Made by a program: the position numbers and the translations under genes. 64,000 bases of DNA from Magicicada septendecula (lineage: Eukaryota; Arthropoda; Insecta; Hemiptera; Cicadidae): positions 381,629,910-381,693,909 of the forward strand of contig CM068372.1 in the NCBI GenBank assembly GCA_034769895.1, in the 5' to 3' direction. This document shows, one piece after another, positions 45,926-57,038 of the stretch (position 1 is the stretch's first letter; every line of letters begins with the position of its first letter). The notes beneath the pieces were generated by a model. The model did no database searches, had not been told where the DNA came from, and saw nothing but the letters and a program-made list of their open reading frames with translations.

Positions 45926-46690
45926 TTATGTCGGGCGATTACTCAGTGCGTTCAAGTGGTTATTAGTGAAAAGTGATTATTGTGCGGGAATCTGTTAGTT
46001 GACATTATTATTTGTGTGGACAGATTAACTTGAATTATTGTACGACTATAATCTTGTTGAATAACTTGTTGATTTCAAACTGTTAATTGAGATTAATTAA
46101 AACTAGTGATTAGTGACATCATTGGTGTCTAGTATTTTGTTTTTCACTGTACCTTACGACGATCAGTGAGACCGTCGTAAAAATAGTAATCGTTTCACTG
46201 GACGTTTATTTCTGCATGTCAACTGTAATTTAGTGTCCTACAATATGCCATAATGATATACATTATGTAGCGTCAGAAAAACAAAATTGTAGCAGACCAT
46301 CATTTACACGCCGAAATCCTTCGGCTTAGTCGAAATTACTCCAGGATGTCGATTTTTATCATTATTAACACACGCACTCCAAATTTGAGTGACGTGGCTT
46401 GTAGGTAGTAGTTCTTTTTGCCTTAATATCGTATCATCGGCTTCGAAAGTGGGATGTACAGGCCTATTTTTGTGTTTTATTGTTTGTCCTGAAGTTATAC
46501 AGGTGATGTGTCCTCACCACACTTCTCTATGGGTCTGAGAACTGGACTTAAGGTAATCCTATACCAGAAATGAGACAGAACTGAGATTTCTTAGGCACGT
46601 GACAGGATATCCTCTCCAAGGTCGTTGAAGAAATGCCGAAATGTGGGAGGAAACAAACATATTCCTAGTTATATACTCGTATTAGGAACA
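45926..46690. other. No recognisable gene
   Basis: AT-rich sequence downstream of the candidate promoter. I see no ORF longer than chance and no clear splice donor. A first non-coding exon cannot be excluded. Confidence 0.4.
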
Positions 46691-46699
46691 TATTCCTAG

Positions 46700-46865
46700 T
46701 ATACTAGTTACGATTTCACAATATCGGCTACTATGGTTGGAACATCTTAACCCAATGGATGACTGCCAACAACTGTTGAATTATAAGCCGAAAGGACGGA
46801 GACGTGTGGAGCGTCCGAAGAAGCGTTGGAGTGACCAGCTCTTGTCTGTCTGCTTGGGACCGGAA
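46700..46865 (+). pseudogene. RTE-like RT C-terminal relic
   Basis: Plus-strand translation gives WLEHLNPMDDCQQLLNYKPK, GRRRVERPKKRWSDQL, the W.eHl.RM....Y.P.GRR..GRPkkRW.DQl block that ends RTE-like polyproteins. No upstream RT is readable. Confidence 0.7.
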
Positions 46866-46906
46866 CAAATCATTGTTTGGTTCATGAATTCTTGCTGAAG
46901 AAGATG

Positions 46907-46930
46907 ATTATTATTATTATTATTATTATT
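46907..46930. repeat. (ATT)n microsatellite
   Basis: Eight ATT units immediately after the RT relic. Confidence 0.9.
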
Positions 46931-47247
46931 TATCGTGATTTTAGAGAATGTGGAATGTCTACTTTTGAATATCACACTTCTATATACCTCATATTGGTCC
47001 ATCGGAACCAGGAAGTAACTCGTAAAGTCTTTTCCACGGAGTGTGACTCCGTACGGATCTGAAACAATTAAGTGGGGAAAACGGACAAGGAACGATTAAA
47101 AATGTCTTTGAGATATGGAAGGGGAGGAAGATGCAAGAGACGACCTTATGGAGAAATCAAGTAAGCACTGATGAGGTGGTTAAACTGATAAACGAAAAAC
47201 GAAGGAAGTAACGAAGTAATTTTCAACTAAGTTATTAAATTTTTATC

Positions 47248-47535
47248 TAAGCCTTTCACGGCCGGTGTCATTATTATTTTCACGAACGTTAGCCGAGCTG
47301 TTAGGCCGTGATCTCATGGTGTTAATACCAGACTTTCGGTCTCACTATCGGCGGCCATCTCCAGTGAAAAATTGTGTCTTAAGCCATAGTTTCTGCGTCA
47401 GTAGTCTGGAGTTATTTGGCGAACAACTGCCACAGATTTCCACTGAAGGTGGCCTCCGATAGCGAGGCCGAAATGTGTGGTTTGAACATTATGAGACCAC
47501 GAACTAAAATGCCGGCTAACGCTCGTTTGATAAAT
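47248..47535. mobile_element. Palindromic element L, relative of the minisatellite element
   Basis: Starts with TTTCACGGCCGGTGTCATTA, then GAACGTTAGCCGAGCTGTTAGGCC, mirrored by GCCGGCTAACGCTCG near 47510. The right-arm ribozyme (47442-47475) keeps a perfect six-pair helix II GGCCTC/GAGGCC, but the core reads CTGAAGG. The left-arm one reads CTGGAGA and GAAAGTC. Both are probably inactive. Its left half lines up with the 67-bp unit at 24104-26675. Confidence 0.75.
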
Positions 47536-47584
47536 TTTGTTCACGACTTTTCGAAAGGCAACAGGTAAATGAGTCATGACTTAC

Positions 47585-47960
47585 AGCTCACAAGTTTGGA
47601 CTACTAATAAACACACAAGAACAAAATTAATGACAGCAGAGATGCACTTTTGGAGACGTTCGTGAAGAGTATCCAGACGTGAGAAAATTATAAATGAAGT
47701 CATTAAGGACACAATGTATGTGAAAAAATCAATTGCTGATTTTATCCAAACAAACAAAATTACAATGGTATGGACACACGAAAAGAATGGCACAGGAAAG
47801 ATGTCCAAGGAGAGTTATGGTATGGACCCCACCAAGAAGAAGATCTATCACCTGGATAGAAGAAATTCAGACTATATTGAGGGCACGAGAAACTGAACTG
47901 AAGAAGATCTTTGGATGGAAAAGCAGCAGTGGAAGATGAGAATTCAATCACTTCTGTAAT
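47585..47960 (+). pseudogene. RTE-like RT C-terminal region (family Z), plus strand
   Basis: Complement of 29139-29520. The frames give LILSKQTKLQWYGHTKRMAQ, ERCPRRVMVWTPPRRRSITW and ARETELKKIFGWKSSSGR. The relics GH..RMAQER and WTP.RR are clear. It lacks the RT palm and has small indels. Confidence 0.8.
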
Positions 47961-49580
47961 CTTGGGTTCCGGAAAATGTGTAAACGTTGTACAGCCGGAA
48001 AAAAGACAGGTAAATGAGGAAAACTAAACACCGAGTTTAACTGAAAAACGTGTCACTGGTCAGCTTTCTCGCACAAGCGCTTGCGCCAGACACGCTTCTG
48101 TCAGTAAACTGTTTCAAAATAAAACGAGAAAAATATCTAAACGATAGTCGGACGACGTCGTACAATCTGGCAGGGTTTGACGCTAGGCGGATGTATGTAT
48201 TTCCAAACTAATGATGGATCACACGACCGAGCTCCGTAAATAGATTCCAATAAACGTTTCACAAACTTCCTTCGGTTAACGGTTCTATTTTCAGCCCCAA
48301 CACCGGTCGGAAGGTTTCTGCCTCAGCAGCAGCAGCAGCAGATGTTCAATTTCTACATTTTCCAAACAATCCTTTCCTCCGAACACCGACCCCCCCCCCC
48401 ATCCGACACTTTCATTGTTATAATTTTTATCTTAACGTTTCGGTCTTTCAAATCGTTTATTGGATTTCGTTGTTGTACAAAAAAAAAACATGTCATTTAT
48501 GTCTAGGAAGCGGTGATATTAACTATCAAATCGGCGAGGACTTTAAACAGAAAAAAATAGATTTCCTTTGGGAGTCTTGAGCGTGTGTGCAAGAACAGTG
48601 ACTAGGGGCAAGCGTCTAGGGTTTCGTTACATGAATTACATTCTTCTAATCCAAATTTTAAGAGTTTAGATTTTTAAAGATTCAGACATTTTTGTTCAAC
48701 AGTCAGTTACTATATTCCCAAATTTGTCGATTCATTTTCGCATTTATTTAACAATACCTATAATTGTGCTCATTTTTCAGGTTAATATTTTTTATAAAAA
48801 GTGATTAAGGCAAATGTAACTCAAGGAAGCTTATCATATCTAACCGTAATATAGCTTGAAAATGATTTCGTGGTACATGTTAAGTTTTTCTGTAAAGTAA
48901 TATAGGATCAGAAAGTCAAGAAAATTTTATTTTCGTTGTGAGAATTAAAAACTACTACAGTCAGTACTGTAAGTGAAGTTCTGATTTTATCATGTCGTGA
49001 TATTAAGGGAGCTAAGTTTTGAAAACTTCCTATTTTTATTTTTGAGGTTTAAACAATTCTCCTTTTTCTTCTCGATTAAAATCATATATTTTTTCCAAAT
49101 ATTGCCTTGTTCACATCGTTTTGCCAAATATTTCTTTATTCATTATGTTACGATGGACACACAGATGACCAGATGGTCGTGTTGTACAGTGGAAACCGAA
49201 TAACTGACACCATATGAGGTCACTAATACAAGTGTAGGTAATTAGAAGTCAACACAAACTCACAACACAACACTCATTAGAAGTCGACACAAAGATCAAC
49301 TAGAAGTCAACAAAGGCACTCTTATAGAATAACTCAAGTTAATTTTGTCAAGCATAAAACAATAAATGCCACCTTATTACAGTTGCGTACTAATGTAGGA
49401 CACTACTTACTTTCGTCAGTCACCATAAAAAAGACTCTGAAGCTCTCTGTAATATCGCTGGTCTAAAACCGGCCGCTTCGAAATCCAGTATTTATACCAC
49501 GGCCGCCTTGCATTGTAGTAAATAGCGAGCCTGGATGCTCATGGCGTGGTCGAGTGACGTCTGGAAGGGGCATCTTGAAT
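47961..49580. other. No recognisable gene; short degenerate repeat near 49230
   Basis: AT-rich. At 49230-49310 the motif AGAAGTCAACACAAA recurs three times at irregular spacing. Nothing else has structure that I can support. Confidence 0.45.
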
Positions 49581-49589
49581 GATCTAGAG

Positions 49590-50382
49590 CAGTGGTTTCC
49601 CAAACTTTTCAGTCCGCGGCCCCCTCCCCACAATTAATTTAAAAATTCACGGACCCCGTCTGAGTTCTGAAATAAAACAAACAGTAAAGATGATAGAAAC
49701 TCTTATATTTTAATTAAAATGTATTAAAATCAAAATTCTCTTAACTTGCAAAATTATAATATTAATGACATCCAAACATAGTTTAATATGAACAATGAAG
49801 CTCGTTTTTAACAATTAGCTCTGCAACATTGGGTTTAAGGTCTGATAATTTCAATATTAAGTCACTCTCGACATCAAGTTTATTTCTTAACTTTGACTTC
49901 AAATAAGTAAGCAAGGAGAATGCGGTTTCACACAAATAAGTAGAGAGAAAACACAAATAAGTAGAGAGAAACACAGTTAAACCATTTAAAGCTTTTTTTG
50001 CGAGTTCAGAATAGACAGTCATTACATATAATCAGAAGTCAGTTAGCTGTAATTGCAAAAACTGTAATTTTAATGAACTGTCAGTTGAAAGTTCTGCCGA
50101 TGAATCTTCTTTTTGTAGTGTAAAAGAGAGGTCTAATCAGTTCGGCTGACACGACATGATTTAAAGACATTATTAAAGCCATTAGTTTGAAATTACTTTT
50201 ACAATTACAATTAGTTTTGAACCCAAAACAAAAATACTGGAATCTTTTGCTAATTGTTTTGAGATTCTAAAATTTAAATTTTAGTGCATAAAAAATCGGA
50301 GAAAATTACGGTATATTCTAATTTTTCTTAAAAATTTCTGCGGACCTCTGAAATGTCGCGGACCCCACTTTGGGAACCACTG
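49590..50382 (-). mobile_element. hAT transposon deletion derivative
   Basis: The left end CAGTGGTTTCCCAAACTTTT is mirrored by the right end (complement CAGTGGTTCCCAAAGTGGGG). Both sides carry the identical octamer ATCTAGAG (49582-49589 and 50383-50390). The ends match the CAGTGGTTCTCAAACT type of hAT elements. At 793 bp it keeps only the end of the transposase gene. Confidence 0.9.
49783..50022 (-). pseudogene. hAT transposase C-terminal (dimerisation) domain remnant
   Basis: 79 codons containing YLCETAFSLLTYLKSKLRNK, LDVESDLILKLSDLKPNVAE and LI. This is the last part of hAT transposases (the hATC region, as in ZBED5-like proteins: CE.aFS.lt.iKsk.RnrL..e.dL...Ls...P.i..L). A 21-base tandem duplication (49932-49975) repeats FLSTYLC just before the conserved block. 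The catalytic region is absent. Confidence 0.82.
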
Positions 50383-50405
50383 ATCTAGAGTGTTATCATC
50401 ATATC

Positions 50406-51109
50406 CATGGCCGGATAAAGGCTATGAGGGGGCCCGGGGCTATTTAAGAGAAGGGGCCGTGTATCAAATTTTCGCGTTTTGCACAATACTTTACTTTATT
50501 CAGACGATCGTTTAATAAATATAACAAACAAAATATATTGTTCTTAAACCGTATTTTTAATCACATATTTTTTTATTTTATACTGATTAAATAGATGCTG
50601 AAACTGTTTACTATTATTTTGTTTTGCAGATTTTTTTACAATAATCAACAGTACAAATAAATTAGAGAATACAAAATAATTTAATTGAAATATTTCTTTC
50701 TGCTCTTCTTTTCCAGCAACTCTGCTGTCAAATCATCCAAGTCCAATGTTTTAAGCACATTGAAATATGAATTATTGAGTTTCAAAGGTACGTATATTTT
50801 CTCGAGCCTTCTCCAAAAATCATCATAAAACAATTGTGATAGCTTATAACTGGGAAAATTTGAGCGTTAAACTTTACTGCTTTGGTTTTTACCATAACTG
50901 TATGTAGGCCTACCTAAACATGTTCCCAAGTTTCATTAAATCCGTGATCCGCGCTTAAGGTACTCTCCTTGTCAGTACTGTTTTTAATATTTCCATCCTC
51001 AGAAAATTTTATTTATAAAATGAGGAAATGAGAAATCGCTCGAAAATGAGAATTTATAAATGGTCGGGCATGGGGGCCCCGACAAGCGGGGCCCAGTAAT
51101 CCGGCACCG
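50406..51109. mobile_element. Second hAT-type element with perfect 8-bp duplication
   Basis: Flanked by ATCATATC (50398-50405 and 51110-51117). The ends CATGGCCGGATAAAGG and (complement) CGGTGCCGGATTACTGG are inverted and resemble the element at 6669-9173. It lies only seven bases from the preceding hAT duplication. Internally the minus strand near 50685-50810 gives FWRRLEKIYVPLKLNNSYFN and VLKTLDLDDLTAELLEKK, possibly a decayed transposase piece; that reading is tentative. Confidence 0.78.
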
Positions 51110-51539
51110 ATCATATCCATATTTCCGGCCCCTCACCCCCACAAAGTAAAACAGTCTCCGTGTGTAACACTTTTTGGGAGTTACTTTTTCCTGTTCCAAA
51201 TTCATTTGACAAAACATGAAACAGTACTCGTTCTGCTGCTGAATAGTATTACACTCTAGTGTGCTGAGTTCTCTGCTCGACTTTATACGAAATTTAATTC
51301 CTACGCTCAATTTCAGTACTACAGTAAAACTAGATTAAAAAACAAAAACGAAAAAGAACCGGAGACCGATCCGCCAATAAATGTTCAACGATTTTGTTTA
51401 TCAGACAAGGCGCGCGTACGTTACAGCAGTTCATAAATTCGTTGGTGGACGAGCAGGACGACTTCATTATTATTGGATCATAACAACAGAGGACGATCTC
51501 AACGATTCCAATAAAAATATTACTGTTTGTGCGTGTGTG

Positions 51540-51578
51540 AACAATAATGTGTGTGTGTGCGTGTGAGTGTGTGTGTGA

Positions 51579-51648
<70 letters not shown>
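51540..51648. repeat. (GT)n-(GA)n microsatellite
   Basis: Interrupted GT tract passing into a long GA run. A (CA)n run follows at 51737-51781. Confidence 0.95.
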
Positions 51649-51652
<4 letters not shown>

Positions 51653-51732
51653 ACGCCGCGTTCACAATTTCATGCGATATTTATTGCGATTAAATTAACT
51701 CCGACTTTTATTGGGAGACTCCTCACTTCTGT

Positions 51733-51786
<54 letters not shown>

Positions 51787-51950
51787 TAATAACGCTCGCA
51801 TATATCAACGACACTTGTCGTCTGCTTTATGGCCTGTACCCCACAAGCTATTGGTTGTCAGCGATCTCTCTCTCTCTTGCTATATATATATATATATAAA
51901 ATCAAATATAATTACTTCTGCAATTCGGTGATATTACTTTGAATTCACGC

Positions 51951-51985
51951 GACGCACGTTTCACTGACAGAACCCGTATCTTCAG
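51951..51985 (-). ncRNA. Minimal hammerhead ribozyme core, element H2 left
   Basis: Minus strand: CTGAAGA, spacer T, weak helix II ACGGG...CAGT, GAA, eight-base helix III ACGTGCGT (three pairs closed by TG, or fully self-pairing with wobbles), C. Confidence 0.65.
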
Positions 51986-52085
51986 ATGTTTACAACGAAT
52001 TAACAGATAATCGAAAAGATTCGATTTGTATTGTTTGTATTGAAACAGAATCAACTACGATTATTTGTTAATTCGTTGTAAACCT

Positions 52086-52120
52086 CTGAAGATATTGATT
52101 CTATCAGTGAAACGTAAGTC
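52086..52120 (+). ncRNA. Minimal hammerhead ribozyme core, element H2 right
   Basis: CTGAAGA at 52086-52092, spacer T, helix II ATTGA/TCAGT with loop TTCTA, GAA at 52109-52111, helix III AC/GT closed by GTAA, C at 52120, and helix I ACCT/AGGT with four pairs. Of all copies this one looks most able to fold as a monomer. Confidence 0.78.
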
Positions 52121-52228
52121 AGGTGAACTAGAAGTAATATCAGCGACTTGCAGAAGTAATTATTTTTAATAATATACAATATTATTCAAGAATACTGCAA
52201 GCAACTCAAAGAGTTGCATATAAGAAAT

Positions 52229-52277
<49 letters not shown>

Positions 52278-52279
<2 letters not shown>

Positions 52280-54849
52280 ATTATCAACTTAAAAACTAGA
52301 ACGAACTAATTGTAATTTAGACAATTCGTTTTAAACAAACAGCACTTTCCCAATAACCGTAACTGCACTAACTTTCAACTATGCGTTAATTGGTATCGAT
52401 GCGTAGTGAATTACGCTTAGAATTTTGTTAAAATTGTAGAAAGCGGTGTTAATTAATTGTTATTTTATGTTAAATTACTTGTTTACAGGCGAAATCGCTT
52501 TTCTTTGTTACGTAATTTTTACGCGGAGCGTTTCTGTTAATATTATAGATTAAACCCGTGCCTATAACAACAAAACATGGGGTTGTTAGATTAACGGGCA
52601 AACTGAAAGAACAAGGTAAAACCAATGCCTGTAATAACCAGTGCCAATGGATCTAAAATTATGCAAATCATACAAAATACTCGAAATATGTTAGGGTGGT
52701 CCAAACGCCACTCCTTGCGGGTTACTGTACATGTCGCGCAAAAATTGTAAAAACCAGTAGGACTAAAAAGCGATTGTAACCCTGCAACATAACTTTACAA
52801 GTTCTTAATTAATCCCATATCATGTACAGCCATAATTAATGGACAAAATAGTAGTAGTAATTGATTAATAAAATTTTGTTAAATTATTAAGATTGAATAG
52901 AGCGGTAAAACTGTAATAGGGATAAAGGGGCTAGGCCAAATCCGCCGACACACTGGCGACAGCCAAAATAAAAATATAATATACATCCACACCCTGCGTG
53001 TCACAAACACATAAAATGCTTTGTATGTTCAAAATTGCAAAAAACGCACAAGTCCCGTTAGAAAGGAGAGGCAGTGACCATGTAACGACCAAGAATTAAA
53101 TTTTTTAAATTTTGATCGAAAATACGTTACAAGCAGCCAAGACACCCAACACGAGCCAGAAGCAATAAATAAGGAAACAATTTAACGAAGTGTCAACTGG
53201 ACGTTTGCTAGGGACAATACGAATACGCTTCACATAACTTTACAATGGGAAATAAGGTTGGCCTGTGACAGACTCGACTCAACCGAGATTTACAGCCCAC
53301 AACAAACAGGACAAAAAGGAAACTGCGACAGTAGCACTTTACGGAGAAATTGTAACGAGCACACACCGCAAGGTTAATTTGAAGTGTGCCAGCAGTAAAA
53401 AAAAAGGGTGTAGTTGCACAATGGTATTTACCCTGTATGAGAACTGACAACGATATCTAAAGAATGGAATCGAACATGTGCACAGCGGGAGAACATCTTA
53501 CTGGCGACAACTGATATTTACGACAGGGAGAAGGAGTGCCGTCTTGGAAACGACGACACGCTGCGTCCGGATAGCTAACGGAAAAGGGTCATGGATAGTC
53601 AGACAATAACAAAATACGACACATTGTTCGCGTGAGAACAGCAGCAAGGTTCCGGAGTACACTTAGACAAAGACTTGATCGACAGCCGAAGAATTGCTCT
53701 TGTTGCAGGAAAAGGGTACGGAGGCCTTCGACGCGAACTTGAGGGGAGACATGATGCCAAACCACAATCCAGCATCTACCCAGAGCACAGGTGGAGAGGA
53801 CCGTCGTCATCATAGCAACGCGAACGACGAATGAGAAGTGGAGAACCATAGTCTTGCATAAGGGTAGGAGTTCACCTGACCTATCATGTTTGACCAGAGG
53901 CGTGTTTTCCAGGAGATTGCATTGTGGTAAACGATGCTTAATAAAAACTGTTTACAGAGCACGCGGGAGGACAGTCTTTCATAAATTTTTCAATCATATA
54001 CTTTGAACAGTCTTCACGGAACTTAAATCTTAAATTTTCTAAGTCTTAATACAGTTCGGTTAACATACGTACAGCAGTTGGACTTTGAAACTCTGCTACG
54101 CGGTATTTTAATCAGTTGACTTAAACATTTCGATATTGGCGAGTTATCCTGTAATAGTGTATCTACAGTGACTAAATCATGCAATATACGCCAGTGATTA
54201 ATAACTATCAAGTACTTTATCTTACTCAGCTACCGCTTATTAAGAACTAAACTAACCAATCGCAGTTTCGTCAATAACAGACTCGCAGAACTATTGTTAA
54301 TGCTTTACCGGACAACGAAATCGTAGCGTTGTACAGTGCGAAGCGATACAATACCAGTTGGAACAAATACACCACGTTATCAAAGACACGATACATTAAT
54401 GTACACAAGAAGTTCAATAATAGACAGTCAGATATATACACCCTAGTTAACGATGAACTTACTCACACAACACATGATTTCATAGATTCTGACAGTAACG
54501 GTCGACATCAACAGAAAATACACACAGCGCGAGTGAATCTGATCCGCGTGTGTTGAGTGTTAGTGACATCACGGCTACGCAACTTCGTACATATGGACCA
54601 CCAGCGGGAAGGAGTTACGCTGATGGGATGGAGATATTGGATAAATCACTTTACAAGTAATCTTTATGTTATTCTTGTCATAAGAACTCTACTGTCCTGT
54701 CTCTTTTCAAGAAAACACCCTTGAGTATTTAAATTAAATATGATAAATTTAAATAACGCTATTCATCTGAGGCAAGAAATGAACGCATTAGTATAAGATT
54801 TATAGTTTGACTATTTATATTTTTTATATGCTGATTGTGTTATATATGT
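52278..54849. other. Long stretch without a recognisable gene
   Basis: About 2.5 kb. Frames of 60-86 codons on both strands between 53200 and 54560 have no recognisable domain. The region is somewhat less AT-rich than its surroundings and could hold a decayed element. Confidence 0.4.
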
Positions 54850-57038
54850 TGTAGTAAGACCCTTTCTATGGCTGTAATCTGATCAAGCCCCACTGTTTGG
54901 GCTAGCCACTAGGTCACCAGACCGCTGTATGCCGGTCGTTACAAAAGAATAAAAATAAAATGGAAATTTCAATAATAATAGAATTTCCAAACAATAAAAT
55001 AATTTTGTTTATGTTTATAGAGGTATGTATACAAGATCAATCTGTTTTTTAAAAGATTCGGGTAAAATTTTAATAACAGGTAGGTATTTATTGACCGTCG
55101 AGCACTTCTTGAAGATTTGCACCAAGTCTGGAGTTAAATAGATTAACTCCAGGTAATAATCGATTGGTGACTTTCCTTACTGGTCCAATATCTTGTTCAA
55201 AATAGAATATATTCTTCTCACTTAATACCTCCAGCCTTATAAATACCCTTAAATTACCCTGTGAAATAAGTACAGATACAAAATAATGGAAATATAAAGA
55301 TTTATTGACAATTTTAAATAAATAATCGATATTTTATCGATGGAGAGCAATTATCGACTCTGTCTCAGGAATTATCGATTGTGTCATACAGAACAAAATT
55401 TTATGTTATATTATATTAAAGACAGGTTCTTTGAGCGATTAGGATTATTAGTCAGAGAAGGGTGACGAGAAAGTATAACATTAACAATTAACACATAAAT
55501 ACAATAATTACTATTTAATAGTATTTAAATAATTCAGGTTATGATATTCGAATAAATGTTTTGTCGAACCAATGAAGACTGATGTGACGTCAGTGACTAC
55601 GATGTAGTAGGCAGGTTTCGTTTTCAAGATGGCCGCTCCTTGGGTTGGTCTCGGCTATTGCATATGCGTCGAGTCAGAAAATTACTATAAAATTACCTTC
55701 ATCAAGGTTTAAAATGTCCCGCACTGGTGTAATATGTCTGTTAATCTATTTGGTGTATTCTGGTGAAGTGTTCTGTGTAAACTTGCGTTAGTTAGTTTAT
55801 TTTCTATTTGTTCAACTACTACGGTTAAGTTTTCAAGTTACGGTTAGGTTTGTAGAGTGAATCAATTGTAGTATAATGTTTTACTGTTTACTGTCACTCG
55901 TATAGTGAAGTTAGAGGTTTGTTTTCACTATTGTCGTGAATGTTTTATAGTATTGGCCTCAAAAAGTGTCTAATTTGTCTAACTCCCGTTCACTGATTTC
56001 AATGGCTAAACGTTAGCATCATGTTCGACTCGATTTTAAGAACGTTTTTGTCACACACCTATTCAGCTTGATATTCAACAAAAGACTAATTAACTTGGTC
56101 ATAAATCTTGCCCAGTTAATCCTTGAAAAAGTATTGTTAACATTTTTCGACTTCATACACATTAGAAAATATTACATTATATATGGAATTTTTCTATTTT
56201 ATTCCTTACTTTTATGAATTACTAATCTTATTATTAGTTTAATCATCTTATTCCCTTTAAATTGATATATTATAGTCCATATCTGTAGACATTTTGTGGA
56301 AATTAACAAATTTTGTTCACACTTTGGAAATATAGGCTCAAAATTGGATTTCCGTCTTTATACAAAATTCCTTCCATTTTAAATATTATTAATACTATTA
56401 TAATAAATTTTAATTAGTCATATTTCTCTTCCTTTCCTTAAATACATATAAATTACACCCTTTGAACTGGTTTTTTTGTGTTAATTTGTAGATTTGATAT
56501 TGCTCTTTAAAATTAATTAATTTATATATTTTGACGATTTACAAAATGTTAAGGTATATTTCCTTATTGTCATTTTAATTCATAGGATCATTCCTAGTAG
56601 TGGTTAATTGTGTTATCTTATATAAATCTGGGTAGTTTACAGGATTTATAAGTGAATTATACTATTTTATATTGGTTCTCTGATTTCACCAAATGGCCTA
56701 GATTTTAGAATTTTATATTTCTTTCTTTCTCAAATAATTTAAACTTAATTCCTCCTCTGACTTTACATAATTACAATTATACCAAAATAACATGATTTAT
56801 AACTTATTGTATTGTGTAGTAGTTAATTAACACTACATATTTAAAATAAATAATTATGAACATGGTTCAGCAATCTGCACAATTGAACACATTGCAGATA
56901 TGGTTTGAACATATATCTTTCAACTATTTTTGAGCTAACATAGCATACCTTTTAGTACATTATTACTGGTATGTAGGTTATTATTTATCCAACATAATTC
57001 TTTTTTAAAACACATAACATAAATCTTATTTTCTAACA
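54850..57038 (-). repeat. 3' LTR of a long-LTR retrotransposon
   Basis: 2189 bases, nearly identical to 59109-61296, differing mainly by single-base indels (about ten differences seen). In minus-strand orientation it starts TGTTAG and ends CTACA, the canonical TG...CA. The purine-rich GGAGTAATAAGA just upstream (57043-57054 on the complement) is a plausible polypurine tract. The last codons of the gag region run into it. Confidence 0.88.

Larger units (their letters stand above)
51737..52277. mobile_element. Palindromic element H2 bounded by (CA)n and (TG)n
   Basis: The core palindrome at 51899-52172 begins with AATTACTTCTGCAA, mirrored by TTGCAGAAGTAATT. (CA)n at 51737-51781 and (TG)n at 52231-52277 flank it in complementary order, as in H1. 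Both arms carry full hammerhead cores. Confidence 0.78.
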
